DNA of 64,000 bases from Mycteria americana (taxonomy: Eukaryota > Chordata > Aves > Ciconiiformes > Ciconiidae), in contig NC_134367.1 of assembly GCF_035582795.1 (NCBI RefSeq), positions 116,584,062-116,648,061 on the forward strand, written 5' to 3'. The notes beneath the pieces are model-generated. The model saw only the letters and a program-made list of their open reading frames with translations, did no database searches and was not told the origin of the DNA. Below, in pieces: positions 13,701 through 25,700 of this stretch (position 1 is the first letter of the stretch; each line of letters begins with the position of its first letter). The translations under genes and the position numbers were made by a program.

Positions 13701-16700
13701 CCTGCCTCACTGTCTCTGACATACCTATTCAATATTTCTATGAAGTAAGGAAGATCTATTACCCCCGTTCTTACAGTTGGGGAAATGAGATGTGGTGTCT
13801 GAATACACAAACATAACTGCAAGCTACTGCAAGGTAAGATAGGGATGTGAACTTGCAGCTTCTCAGCTACTCTGCTGTAACTTCCCATGTGAAGCGTTCT
13901 TGCTTTGTGGTAAATGCAAAGCAGCTCACTTCGCAACTCAATTGCTTCATGTCTATCACAGGCTGTTGTGGTAACAGTAGCTAGATGGCAGTGAGTTCAG
14001 ATCTTGACCTATTTTGCAGCGACTTGTTCATATATCCATTTCTTAAATGAAGTACATCCTAGAAATCGGTTGTGGAGTAAGTGTAAATAATCCTCCATCA
14101 AAAAAAAAACCTGTTACCTTCAGGCTAGTTCTTCTTCCAGCACATCAGGTTGAATCTCCTGATGATGCTGTGTGTTGTGTGGGGTTTTGTTTTGGGGTGG
14201 TGTTTGTTTTAAAGGGATATTCAGATTGTGCTGAGCAGAGAGGAAAAGAGAATAGAGTATTTCAGTTGGAAAGGACCTACAACGATCATCTAGTCCAACT
14301 GCCTGACCGCTTCAGGGCAGATTCAGAACTAGCAGAAGGGGCCAGAGTGCAGGTATTCCATTCTGTAGCAGTTGTAATAATTGAAAGGACACAGAGAGTG
14401 CTAGGAAGAGGTATGCATTAAACAAGAGAAATTATACCCCAAACTCCACATCCAAAACAAAACTAAATTGCCAGGTAGCCTTCCAGAATATGGGGTGTGA
14501 TTAACCTTAACCCCCTTCTCCTGCCTAGCGCCCCCCAGCCCCCAAAACCAAGCAACCAACCACCACGAACAAAAAAATAAATCCAGGATTTACAGAACTG
14601 GTATATACTTCTATTGCCATGGAACCTTAACTTTGTCTTATTTGCTTGGCTCTTCTGAGACACTGTCTTACTTCACTGTGTATGGCAAATACTGTTGTCA
14701 CGGCAAAGCTACAGGAATTCCAGGTGCCACAGAGAGAGGTGTCTCCTGTACCTCTGTAGGGAAGAGACAGAACTGCTCAAGGCAGGCAGGTGTGATCAGC
14801 AGGAATGATACATGACAGGGCAAACAGTTTAAGTAATGCCATCATGACGTAGTACAACTAGCAGTTGAAGAGTGTGCACAAAATGCTGCATATCTGCTTA
14901 TGAAAGCCTTTCCTCATCAGACCATCCCCAGTGGGCAGAGCTGAGATTATTGGGGAATGTGTTGTGTACCTTCACCTTGCCTTTATAGTGTGGTAACTCT
15001 AGCTACCCTTGACATCCTGCAAGGCAGTGGGATGCAGATCAGTCCATAGTTAGGCATTAATGAAGTTTTGGGCACTTACATACCTAATAAGCAACCTTTT
15101 GGGGCTTCCCCCCCCAGTTCTGTCATATTTATAAAAGCAATTTCAGAGCATTTAAGAGGGATGCAGCAAGATGAAAAAGTTGAGAGTGAATAAGATAATC
15201 TGAATGGTGAGAAATAAAATAACGGTATATTTAGGTACCTGGGGGAGAGAATATGAAGGAGGAGTGCCATCCTTTTGCAGTAAGGAGAAAGAGAGATGGA
15301 GGAGGTAAGCAGAGAAACAGTAAAGGAGCAGATGGTCCAAAAAAGGTAGTACAAACTAATAGAACTGAGGTGAATATACTGACTGGAAGGTGTCCGGAGA
15401 AAGGATAAAGGGCACATTTATGTGCAAACAGTAGGTGAAAAATTCTGTAATCTGGAATTGTTGAGCAAGAGAGACATCATCCTAGAGCCCATGACGACTT
15501 TCTTCCTTTTCAGAATGGCGAATCATAATTTGTTAGCAAGAAACCAGTGATTATTTAAAATGTTGTCTAGAACTGTGTAGGTCACCAAAGAATGGACATT
15601 AAAATGTTATAGCCGTTCTTTGAAGCTGCTTCTGTTGCAGTCTTATGTATGTAAAGTAACTTCTTTGTGCTTCATCTGCTTGGTTATGTCAGCACTTCCC
15701 TTCGTGCCTCAGCTCTCTACAGAAGCTTGGTTTCAATGTTAAGCATTTTTATGTTCCTAGCTTCTTTCTTGAGGGAAACCTTTTCTGCCCTTGTTACTGG
15801 TCTTGAGCACTTAGAAAGGAAGTCTGTTTCCATTATCTATTTAATAATGGCATTTTCTGTCCAGCTAATGATTCTTCAAGAAATTGTTATTGAGCTTTCA
15901 AAAACCCTTAAGCCATATATATTAATGGGTACAGCAGTAATGTTAGCTAATCTGTTCTCCTGGCTTTGGTGGAGTGCAGGTGTCATGTTGGAGTTTTGCA
16001 TGGGGCTTTTGTGCCATCGTGGGAGTTAGAGGACCTGAAAGATTCCTTTATAAGCAGAGAAATACTGGTGGTGGTTAATCTGTACGTGAGCAGATGCTTT
16101 GATGTAACCTTTGTCTGTGTGCCAACTGTAGCATGTGTAGTTTTCAAGATACAGTGACCATGAGATCTTGGTCAAAATCCTATGTTTTTCATCTCTGGGA
16201 AGAAATTATGGCAGCAGTTGGATGAGTTGTATACTTTCTGACCTTAGCTGTGAAGATGCTTTACACTTACAGACATGTTTGATTTTTCATGTGGTCTAGT
16301 GGTTTTATTTCTCCTCCTTTTAGAGGAAATCAAGGATCGTTCTAGATTTGCTTGATACTGCAGCTTGGTAGCCGCCAAATTTGTTTGACAATAATATGTA
16401 TGTCTGCCCTTTGTGAAGACTTTTTTGCACTTAAACATATGCCTGTGGCACATGTTCGTGTCTTTCACCAATATGTTCTGTGAATGTTAGTTTGCAGCTT
16501 CCTGGCTCAGGACTGACTTACGTTCAGTTCTTGTGCTGCTGTTTAGTGCTGCTGGTTAGAAACTATTTTGAGTCAAGCAGAGGCCCTCTGATTTGGCCAT
16601 TTATAATCAGTGATTTTATCTGTACAAATTAGTTTCTGAAAAGCTATGTAGACAAGTCCTTAATTTCATGGCAAGTGACTGAGATGTCACTGTTTTGTGG

Positions 16701-19700
16701 GGGTTTTTGGTTGGTTTTTTTTTTAATTTTTTTTTTATTATTATTCCATGCTTCTTGAGCTTCTGCACAAGTTACTATAATAGCAGCAGTGTTAGAACTT
16801 TCAATTCTTGCTAAATCTCCTACTATACAACACCCTACTAAACGATGCTTTCTGTATGGTGTTATGGGAGAAGGAAATTTGGCTTGGAAAGCCAAATGTT
16901 GCTTTAACTACAAAAGAAAGCAAAAACTGTATTTGCTGATGGTTCTGAGAATAATTCCAGTTGCAGAAGTGTAGACACCTGTATATGTGTGTATAACTCA
17001 TGTATAATGGATTTGAAGATGCAAGTATAAGTGTATTAATTTTTGAGAGAGTTTGTACTATTAGAAAGATTTGTATCTTCAGTAGGCAAGCTTAAATGGA
17101 CTGCTAATAAATAAAATACGAAGGGATATGCATGACAAAGGCACATGATCTGAAACTATAACAGAAAATTGAACTGGGAAGGGGAGGGAGAGAGAAATAC
17201 TGTTCTGTTATGATCCACTCTGAAAAGCTTGACTTGATGTATGGGGGTGCTAATTAAGTAAGGTAGCTCTTTGTAGTGAGCCTTTGCTTCAGTAAGAAAA
17301 TCATTTTGCCATCTGATTAGACAAATATTTTTAGGTGAGATTTCTTGAATGCATTAAAGAAAAGAAAACAAAAGAAAATGCATACCCCTAGCATTAACTG
17401 GGCTCTTAATATAGTAACAAGTATGTAGGGCAATGAATAATTGATTTAATAACTTCTGATTGTTCCGTAGGCTGTAAATAAAGTAAAGGTGCCTGCTATC
17501 TTAACAACTTAGAGTACTAGACTTTGCAGGAAAAACTGGTAATTATTGTTAGTTTTCTTTTGAAGGTTTCCTCAGGTGGTGCTTTTAGCTTTGAAAAGTA
17601 TGTATGTGGGTAAAGAATGTATAAGCTGAAAAAAAAAAACCTCTGTGTAGTTCTGTTCCTTCTGCAATTGCCTAAGTATTTGCAGTTCAAAGTATTAACC
17701 TTTTATGACTACTTTGATCACTGCTACCACTGTGGACCTCAGCTGATTAATTCAGGATATATGGTATCTTATGCAAATATGGTGTTTCCCCACAATTGTC
17801 ACAGCTCTTATTCGAAGAAATGTGTTGCCATTTAAAATGCTTTCATACTGCAAATGAATAAAATGTAAGCTAAGCTTAAAAAAATTACACAGCAGATTGT
17901 TCTGACATCTGATGAAGTCTGAAGTGCTGGCTTTTGCTTCAAACAGAATGGTCAAATCCTTGATTTAAAGAAAAAAATACATAATTCTTTTGGGAGAGCT
18001 TTGTATGGAACATGGGAATTAAATACACAAGACTCAGTTTGTAGTTATCTGGAATGTGTTTTTTCCTTGAATCAAACAGATTCAAATGGATTGGGAAGAG
18101 AGCAATGTCTGTAGCAGTAGTAGCAATCATTGTGGTTACTTAATTACTGGAGCTGAATGCTCTTTTGTGCTACAAAAGAGAATCTCATTCCAGAAGATGC
18201 TATAATACTACTTGTTATGAAAAAGTGAAAAATCAACACCACTTGATCTGTTAGATCAAACACATTGATGTAGTTGCTAAATTTGAATACATCAACTTTA
18301 CACTGCCATTACATGTATGAAATTTGGGTGCTGGTAATTACAGGGTGCCATTAGTGTGCCATTTATTGTCTCTAATCTTTCTTTGATTATCTCTCATTAT
18401 TGGCTTACATAATTTTATTCTTTTTTTTTTACCCCCATGTCTTGGAATATATAAAGTAAATTTCAGCCCTACTTCAGGCTTTGCATGGAAAGATGAATTG
18501 ATTCCAACCCGAATTCTTCAGTCACACAGAACTGAGACTGTCTGAAGTCGTAGCAGTAGCTCTGAAAGATGCTCATAGTGGGAATTCTGTGTACGATGGC
18601 TGAATCTGTTAATGATGGTTAACCTTGGGGTGAAAAGAGAGGGCATGCCCATATGTACCGAAATTGTGAGTTTTTAAAAACATGTATGAAGAGTGTTCAG
18701 AATTAGAAGGGAGGTTGGGTTTATTTCAAGTATAGTGCAGAGCTGGCATTTTCTTGCATTGTGGGGCACAGCTCGGTGTACATTAGAAAAATAATCAATT
18801 TTTATTCAGTTTACTGGTGGCCCTTGTTTGTTCTTGCTTTTTTATCCCCCCAGCCTGTCTCGGACAAATACTGGCATAAACAAACAGGAAGAGTATCAGA
18901 AATATTTTAGCTGTTATGCATGTCCAAGTATTTTTTTTTTTATGCTTTTAATGAATAGAGTGGAAGACCTCCTGCAATTCAACGAAGTGTTAAATCGGCT
19001 TTTTTTTAATATTAGAAAAATCTTGCCTATGCAAACACATTAATTAAATCTGCAAAGCATTTTATTTTAAGTAGACTTCAGCAACTGAACTTGGCGATCT
19101 GTTTGGAAAGAAAAGTTAAATTATTTAAAATATGCTTGGATTGTACATTTAGGTGGCTGCTTCTGGACCCAGTGTAGTGTCTGCCAAATATTTAATTTTA
19201 GTTAATGACAGCAGTATTCCTTGTTCTGTGTTAAATTTTAAAATGTCATTTTGATGCTAGGATGCCGGGGGAAGTCATCACAAAGTCTCTGTTTCTCCTG
19301 TCGTCCATGTCCGAGGGCTGTGTGAATCAGTTGTGGAAGCAGATCTTGTGGAAGCTCTTGAAAAGTTCGGAACCATATGGTATGTCAAGCAGTATAAAGT
19401 CATGTCTCTGGACAAGTTGGGAGCATTATTTAAAAGTCTCTTGGACCTCTTTAAATACATTATGATAGCCATTTGAAATCCAGAACTTAGTTAATAGTAA
19501 AGCATAAAGATTTTCTAGCTATGTGAAGTTTCTGTGTTTCTGTACATGGCAAGCCTGGTCAAGCAGAGTTACACTGTCTGCGTGCCCTAGTGTCTGCTAT
19601 CAGACCTCGGTAGCACAGCTAGTCCTGGCCTTAATATGAGCTGTAGCTAAACTGAATTGCAGAACAGCACGAGGGTGGTTGTCTTGATATAAGTGAATAT

Positions 19701-22700
19701 ACCAAAAATAAGGATGGGCCACAGAGCAAATGATGCTTTTTCCTATGGTTTTGTATGGGAGGTGTACTTGTGATATGGTAGGACCTTCAGAATGAGATGG
19801 TTATTCAGAGAAAGCCCCTTCAAAGGTCATATAGCCTAAAGATTCCTCATCTGTGAACAAAATAGTAAAGGTGAATGGGTAGAGCCAGCTTATTCTGAGT
19901 TTTGAGTGCTTCTTTTTGGAAGCATGCATTTCTCTTCAAGTAGATGCATGTATTGAAGTCAAATAGGTTTTTGTAAATAGTACAATAGTATTTTACACTG
20001 CCTTAATATGCAAATAATTGAATCATAATTGTACCAGTATCTTTAAATAAATAAATAAAATGAAGTGAGCACAATCTTGTTCAGGAATACAAATAGGTAC
20101 ATTTTAGCCTGAGAGTGTTACTTTTCAAAAACTTAATCAGCTGACAAAGCTTCTTGAGTTTGTCTGTGTCTGAATTTGGTTAACTAGAATACTTCTGTTT
20201 ATTTCCTCTAAGGTAGTTTTTGTCAAAAATAGTACTTTAAATTTCTTAGCAACAGCAAAGGTGTTTAATGTATCAACTTTGAATATGTTTTATAATTTGC
20301 ATTTACTTTGATCCTTTACCTCATAAATGGCTTTAGCAAGTTTTTTTTTAATATTAATTGTAGGTGTAGTAAGTTAGTAAATGATTAACTGTTTGTTATA
20401 ATGGTTGAATATTTTTATGCATTAAACTTCTTCAGGAAAACAACTGCTTATTACTTATTTATCTTATAGCTGCATTTCTTTGTTTTGTGCAAATGCTTTA
20501 GAAATGCGTTGACCAGGTTTGGGAAGCGCGAGCAGGGAAACTTACCTTCCTTTTATGTACTTGTTAGGAATTGTTTAGAAAAAACATATCATATATGACA
20601 GATATGGAACTTTGGAGTTGTTTTGAGTTAGCGTATAGGAAAACTTAATGTAATGTTTCTCTCACCAGCTATGTCATGATGATGCCATTTAAACGCCAGG
20701 CTCTGGTGGAGTTTGAAAACGTAGAAAGTGCGAAGAAATGTGTAACGTTTGCAGCAGATGAACCTGTATACATTGCTGGACAGCAAGCCTTTTTCAACTA
20801 CTCAACAAGTAAGAGGATTACTCGGCCAGGGAACACTGATGACCCATCTGGTGGAAATAAAGTTCTCCTGTTGTCAATTCAGAATCCTCTCTACCCAATT
20901 ACAGTGGTATGTTTCCTTTTTTTTTTTTTTTTTTTTTTTAGTAAAATAATAAAAGGCAGGGAGCAGCAATTTCTGTTACATTATTTCCATCGTGTACTAT
21001 GTGTTAAAATTGTGCACTGTTAATTTGAGTCAGGAATTAATTCACCTACCAAAGCTTTACACCATCTTCACATAAGTAACATGCATGTTCTGGAAAAAAG
21101 GTTTTTCTAGATGATTCAGTCTCATTGTACAGATATTTTGCAATACATTTGAAGACTTCAGTGGCCAGGATTTTGAAATGTTTAAGTTGCTACATGCTTC
21201 TGAAATATTTCCAAATGTGTTGCCACAACATCAGGAATGTCATTTAGCTTTTAGGCTCTGAGTGGTGTATGTTTAAATAGCAAGTAATTTTTCCAGTAGG
21301 AGGGGTTATTTTATTGCAGTCCTTAATTTTTAAGTACTTCCTTTGTGGAAAGGATATTTCCTTCATCTGTTGATGATCAACTCCAGTTTCATGGAATCTT
21401 CCTTACTTTTATTTGGGCTGATACATTTTACTTTTCAGTATTTCAAGTCATACCATATACACAGTTGCATCCTAATTTATTGCCATCTACTTATGGCACA
21501 TGTGCATGTTTTTTTAATGATACAGATATTTTTTGCTAGTATTTAAGAATGCATGTTGTCTCATGCTTTGAATGCTTATATTTTTCATAGACATTTTATA
21601 GTACATGTTGAATTGCACAGAAATATTTCAGGAAAAATTCAAAAAGTCTGCTTCAAGGAGACTTGTAATACTGTGATATGAGCATAAGTTACTTGTTCTT
21701 AGGGAAATATATAGGATAGTATGGATCAATCAAAGTGTTTGGGTTGTGTGGAACTATATAACTTAATGCGAGTATTAAGTTTTGTTTAATGTGCCGTATA
21801 TTATGATAGCAAATTGATTCAAACTTAGTATTCCTGAAATTACTTCAAGCAGTCAGTTCCATATCATGCGTTTTGCTTCACTGTATTGTGAATATCGATA
21901 GGTTTTTGCCTGTTGATTCATTAGTGGATGATGAATTTTCTTTCTCCTGTCAGTTTTCTTTATAGAAAACTATGGCAAGGTATGAGTTGGTTTTTCACCA
22001 GTGTTTAAAAATATATCTGCTTTGAGCTGTGTGAACAAATCCACTAAGTTAGAGTATTCTTTGCATGTGACTATAATACAAATTTTGGAAACGACGTTTC
22101 ATTCATGCATTTTAAATTTGGCTTGCATAAGCAGCTGAGTTGAACATAGATGCTTGAGGAAACTGGTAGCAGAAGCATCGTTCTGGGCTAGGATCTGGGC
22201 TAGGAGGGTTTTATGGAAATTCTGAGGATGAAGCCTCTAGCACAGAGGCTCCTTTTTGAAAGCAAACAAACACACACCCCACCTCCCTACCCCTCCCCTT
22301 TCCCACTACCCCCAGCTATTTGTCTGGAGTATACCAATGAGCACTAGAAGCAGACAGATTTCCAAAATTACTTGCAAGCATCAGAGCTCATTGAAAATAG
22401 TGTAGACTAGTAGAGTCATAGCAACTGGGAAGAGAAATTGTACACATAACCACTAGGAATGTGATGAGAAAAATAAAAATTTTGCACTCGGCCAATGGGT
22501 TAAAGAAACCGTTAACTTAAGAATGCATCAGGCAAAGACTGCATTATTAAAAACAAACAAACAAACAAAAACCCCAACCCTCCCCAAAACACAAAGCCCA
22601 ACACCACCTCTTCCTCTTGAACACTTTTCTCTCCTTAAATTTGAACTACAGTTAGATGAAATAGATGAAAAATTGCAACCAGTTTTAAGTCGCAAGTCTG

Positions 22701-25700
22701 AATAACTGCAATAAACTGTTCCATAGTTCTTAAGAGCTTTTCTTTCAAAACAAGATACAGTTTTTGCAGAGAAATTGGTCTGCTCAAGGGCATCTTGTGG
22801 AAGAAGCTAAATTGTTCTAAAATTTTGTTGCAGCTTATTTCCTCCATTACAATTGTGACCTGCTTCTTTCCTAGCAGAATTTTTTTAGAGGGGTGTGGCA
22901 GTGAAGAGCAAGAAGGGCAACTTAACTGTATTTAATTCCTAATTGCTTTCCCCCCGCTTTGTGATGGGGAGTTGGTGTTTTGAAAAAGTTTTGCCTAAGG
23001 TGTCATATATAGGTCTCTGAAGTTCTGGTTCACAGTTTCCTTATCTGTGGGCAGAACTTTGTCAGGGATTTGTCTGTAAGAAGAGACAAATTTGTTCAAA
23101 CAGACCTTCTCAAAGTGACCCTTGCTGCTGCAGTTGTTACTGTCTGTTCACCTATACCTCTGCTGTTGCCTCTTAGTTCTCAACCTTCTAAACCTTCCGT
23201 ACATGCATGAGGAAGGTGTGGTATGCCTTGGTAATTGAAATGTTTTAAACTTAACTATCAACTTCTGAGATTAGATTGCTGCACCTCCTTTTTTATGATA
23301 TTCTAGTATGTATGTAACGCTAGTGTTAATTTTTTATTTAAAATATCCCATGTTACTGTATGTTGTGAATCGATTGATTTGGTAATCTAAAGTAGCTGAA
23401 TTTAAAAAAAAAATCAAGCTGTGTGTGTGCCTTGCTGAGTAACGATACTGATGGCATTTTGAGTAGAGCTTACATTTTGAAAGACAACTTTTTTTTTTTA
23501 ATTCAGTGGCTGTGAAGAATTTTTTTGAGACAAAATTGTGAAAAAGGCATTTGCCTGAAAATGAATGTCATCTGGAGCTGGAAAGTTCTCAGGACTCTTT
23601 TCTCCCAAACAAGAGGAGATGGAGGGGAGCTGTTCGCGCTATTGAGTGTGCATAGAAAATATACCTATAAGTGATCTCATAAATCTTATTTTTTAGGGGT
23701 ACAGAGTGCTTGAATCCTTTCTAAAAATGTCTGCCCATCTTCTGAAAATCTTAAGGTTGACAGTCTCCTCTGTTTGCTTCATGTAGCTATGCAAAACACT
23801 CACTGGAGTGTCTGGAGCAAGGTCCCTGAGCATGGACAATGTTTTTGGTTTGTTGTGGGTTTCTTTTTGTTTTTTTTTTTTTAGTGGTAATATGCCCATA
23901 TATTAAAGCTTATGATGCTTTATATAAGCCAGGAGTTATACCACTGCAGCTGTAGCCAGCAATAAGACATCCTCTTTTTCTAGTTTCTTGTTGTGTATGT
24001 GGGGGGTATGTGGGGGTATGTTTGTTTTGTTTTTAAGAAATCCAGCATGCCCCCCACCCCTTTGCCTCCCAATTGTTCTGCTATTCTGCAGAGCATAATA
24101 ATAAATACTATACCTACTTCCTTTCCCCTTTCTTCCTCTTGTCCCCCAAATAAACCTGAGGATGTACGCTAAGATCTTGGAATGAACATTTTGGAAGTAT
24201 TTGGTTTAGATATAAAGAAAGGAAGGGAAAAATAGATTGTGGTAGCATGTTTCACCGAGATGTCTTTGCTTGCTAGGTTTAGCTATGAAACTGGCTGTCT
24301 AGTAAAGCTTATGTGCTTTCAGCTGTTTGAACGTGATCTAACAAGTGAATTGTTTCAAGAAATCACAGTTCCTGTTTGTTCAGGTTCTCAAGCCTGAGTC
24401 TTGGGAATTCTGAGTATGGGTGTATAATCACTCTAAACTTATTTTTCTTGGCCAGATTAATGCTGGAGACTAGTTTCTGGTACTATGATGTCTGAATTGT
24501 TATGTGTAATAGACTGTTGTTTGAGATACTCCTAGCACCACATCATAAGCCCAGCCTGTGCAGTAAGGCAAGCTTTTCTCCTTACTGTTTGGTTCCCCTG
24601 CAGCACTGAAGATGGTCTTGAATTTTATTGGTTCCTTGTGATATAGACAAATGCTGGTGAAAGCAGAGTGTTAACAATGAGTTTGCATGAATCCAGTGTT
24701 TCCTGTCAGAAGTTTTCTCTGCCTTAAGTGGAGAAGCAGAGCAGCCACTTGCAGTGTCTTTGATTCAGGTGAATACAATTGAAATTCTCCTTTTGATAAG
24801 CTACCTAAGCTTACATCATGGACTACCCCTGGTTACTCTTTTGAAAATGAACACAAACAATTAAAAAACCCTCAGCTGCTAGATTCTTATGAAATGAAAT
24901 GTGCTATAACTACAGTGTCACTTTGTCTCTCTTTGGGTTGGTAAAACTATTGCAGCACATGCTTAAAAGGGAGCACAGCATGAAACATGGATGCAGTTAC
25001 TGGGTTTTAACACAGTTGAAGATACCTGTTAAACTAATGTTTGCATGAGTATTTCTTATAGAAGTTTTTTACCTGTTTTTCGGATTTGACTGCCTGTACT
25101 ATGTTAATCCATAAAAATGCTAATCATGAATGTATACATTGTATAGGGAAGATTATAAATGAAAAGTTAACAAGCCTTTTCTTTGTTCTTTGGCATTTAA
25201 ATGCCAATGCAAGAGAATGTTCTGTGAACCTAAAGTGTTTAAAATTTCACATCTGACTAAAATATTTTTTTAATCTTCTTTAGGATGTCTTGTATACTGT
25301 GTGCAACCCTGTTGGAAAAGTTCAGCGCATTGTTATATTCAAGAGAAATGGAATACAAGCTATGGTTGAATATCCTTTTTGAGTGTGGTGTGTGTTGGTG
25401 GTTTTTTTTTTTTTGGCTGTAGGTTCTTGACTGCAGATGGGATTTAACATGAGAATGTCAGAAAAATACTGTGTAATTTTGAGACCAAATTATTTTTTAA
25501 TTTCTATCTAAGAAATGGTAATTTCTATATGTCTATAAGACAAAATAGCACTTACATCTTTCATCTTTATAGGAAAATGACATTGTCAACACTGATCTTG
25601 ATAACCATGTTTATAGGTGGCCCTAAGGCTAATAATTGCAGACATGAAAAAAGTCATAGATTTGACAACACATTATACACAAAAGTTTCATGGCTTCTGC

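Larger units (their letters stand above)
10736..19260 (+). other. HNRNPLL: HNRNPLL intron 1
   Basis: This 8.5-kb intron has the GTGAGG donor and a GCTAG acceptor. The first 400 bases are still CpG island, including a 20-base C run. The rest is AT-rich, with a reverse CR1 fragment at about 14241-14345 and T-rich simple repeats. No additional coding exon is recognised. Confidence 0.9.
20907..25283 (+). other. HNRNPLL: HNRNPLL intron 3
   Basis: 4.4-kb GT-AG intron. It starts with a 23-base T run at +11 from the donor and contains C/A-rich pockets at about 22260-22320 and 22549-22615, the kind of sequence hnRNP L proteins bind. No extra exon is recognised. Confidence 0.9.
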
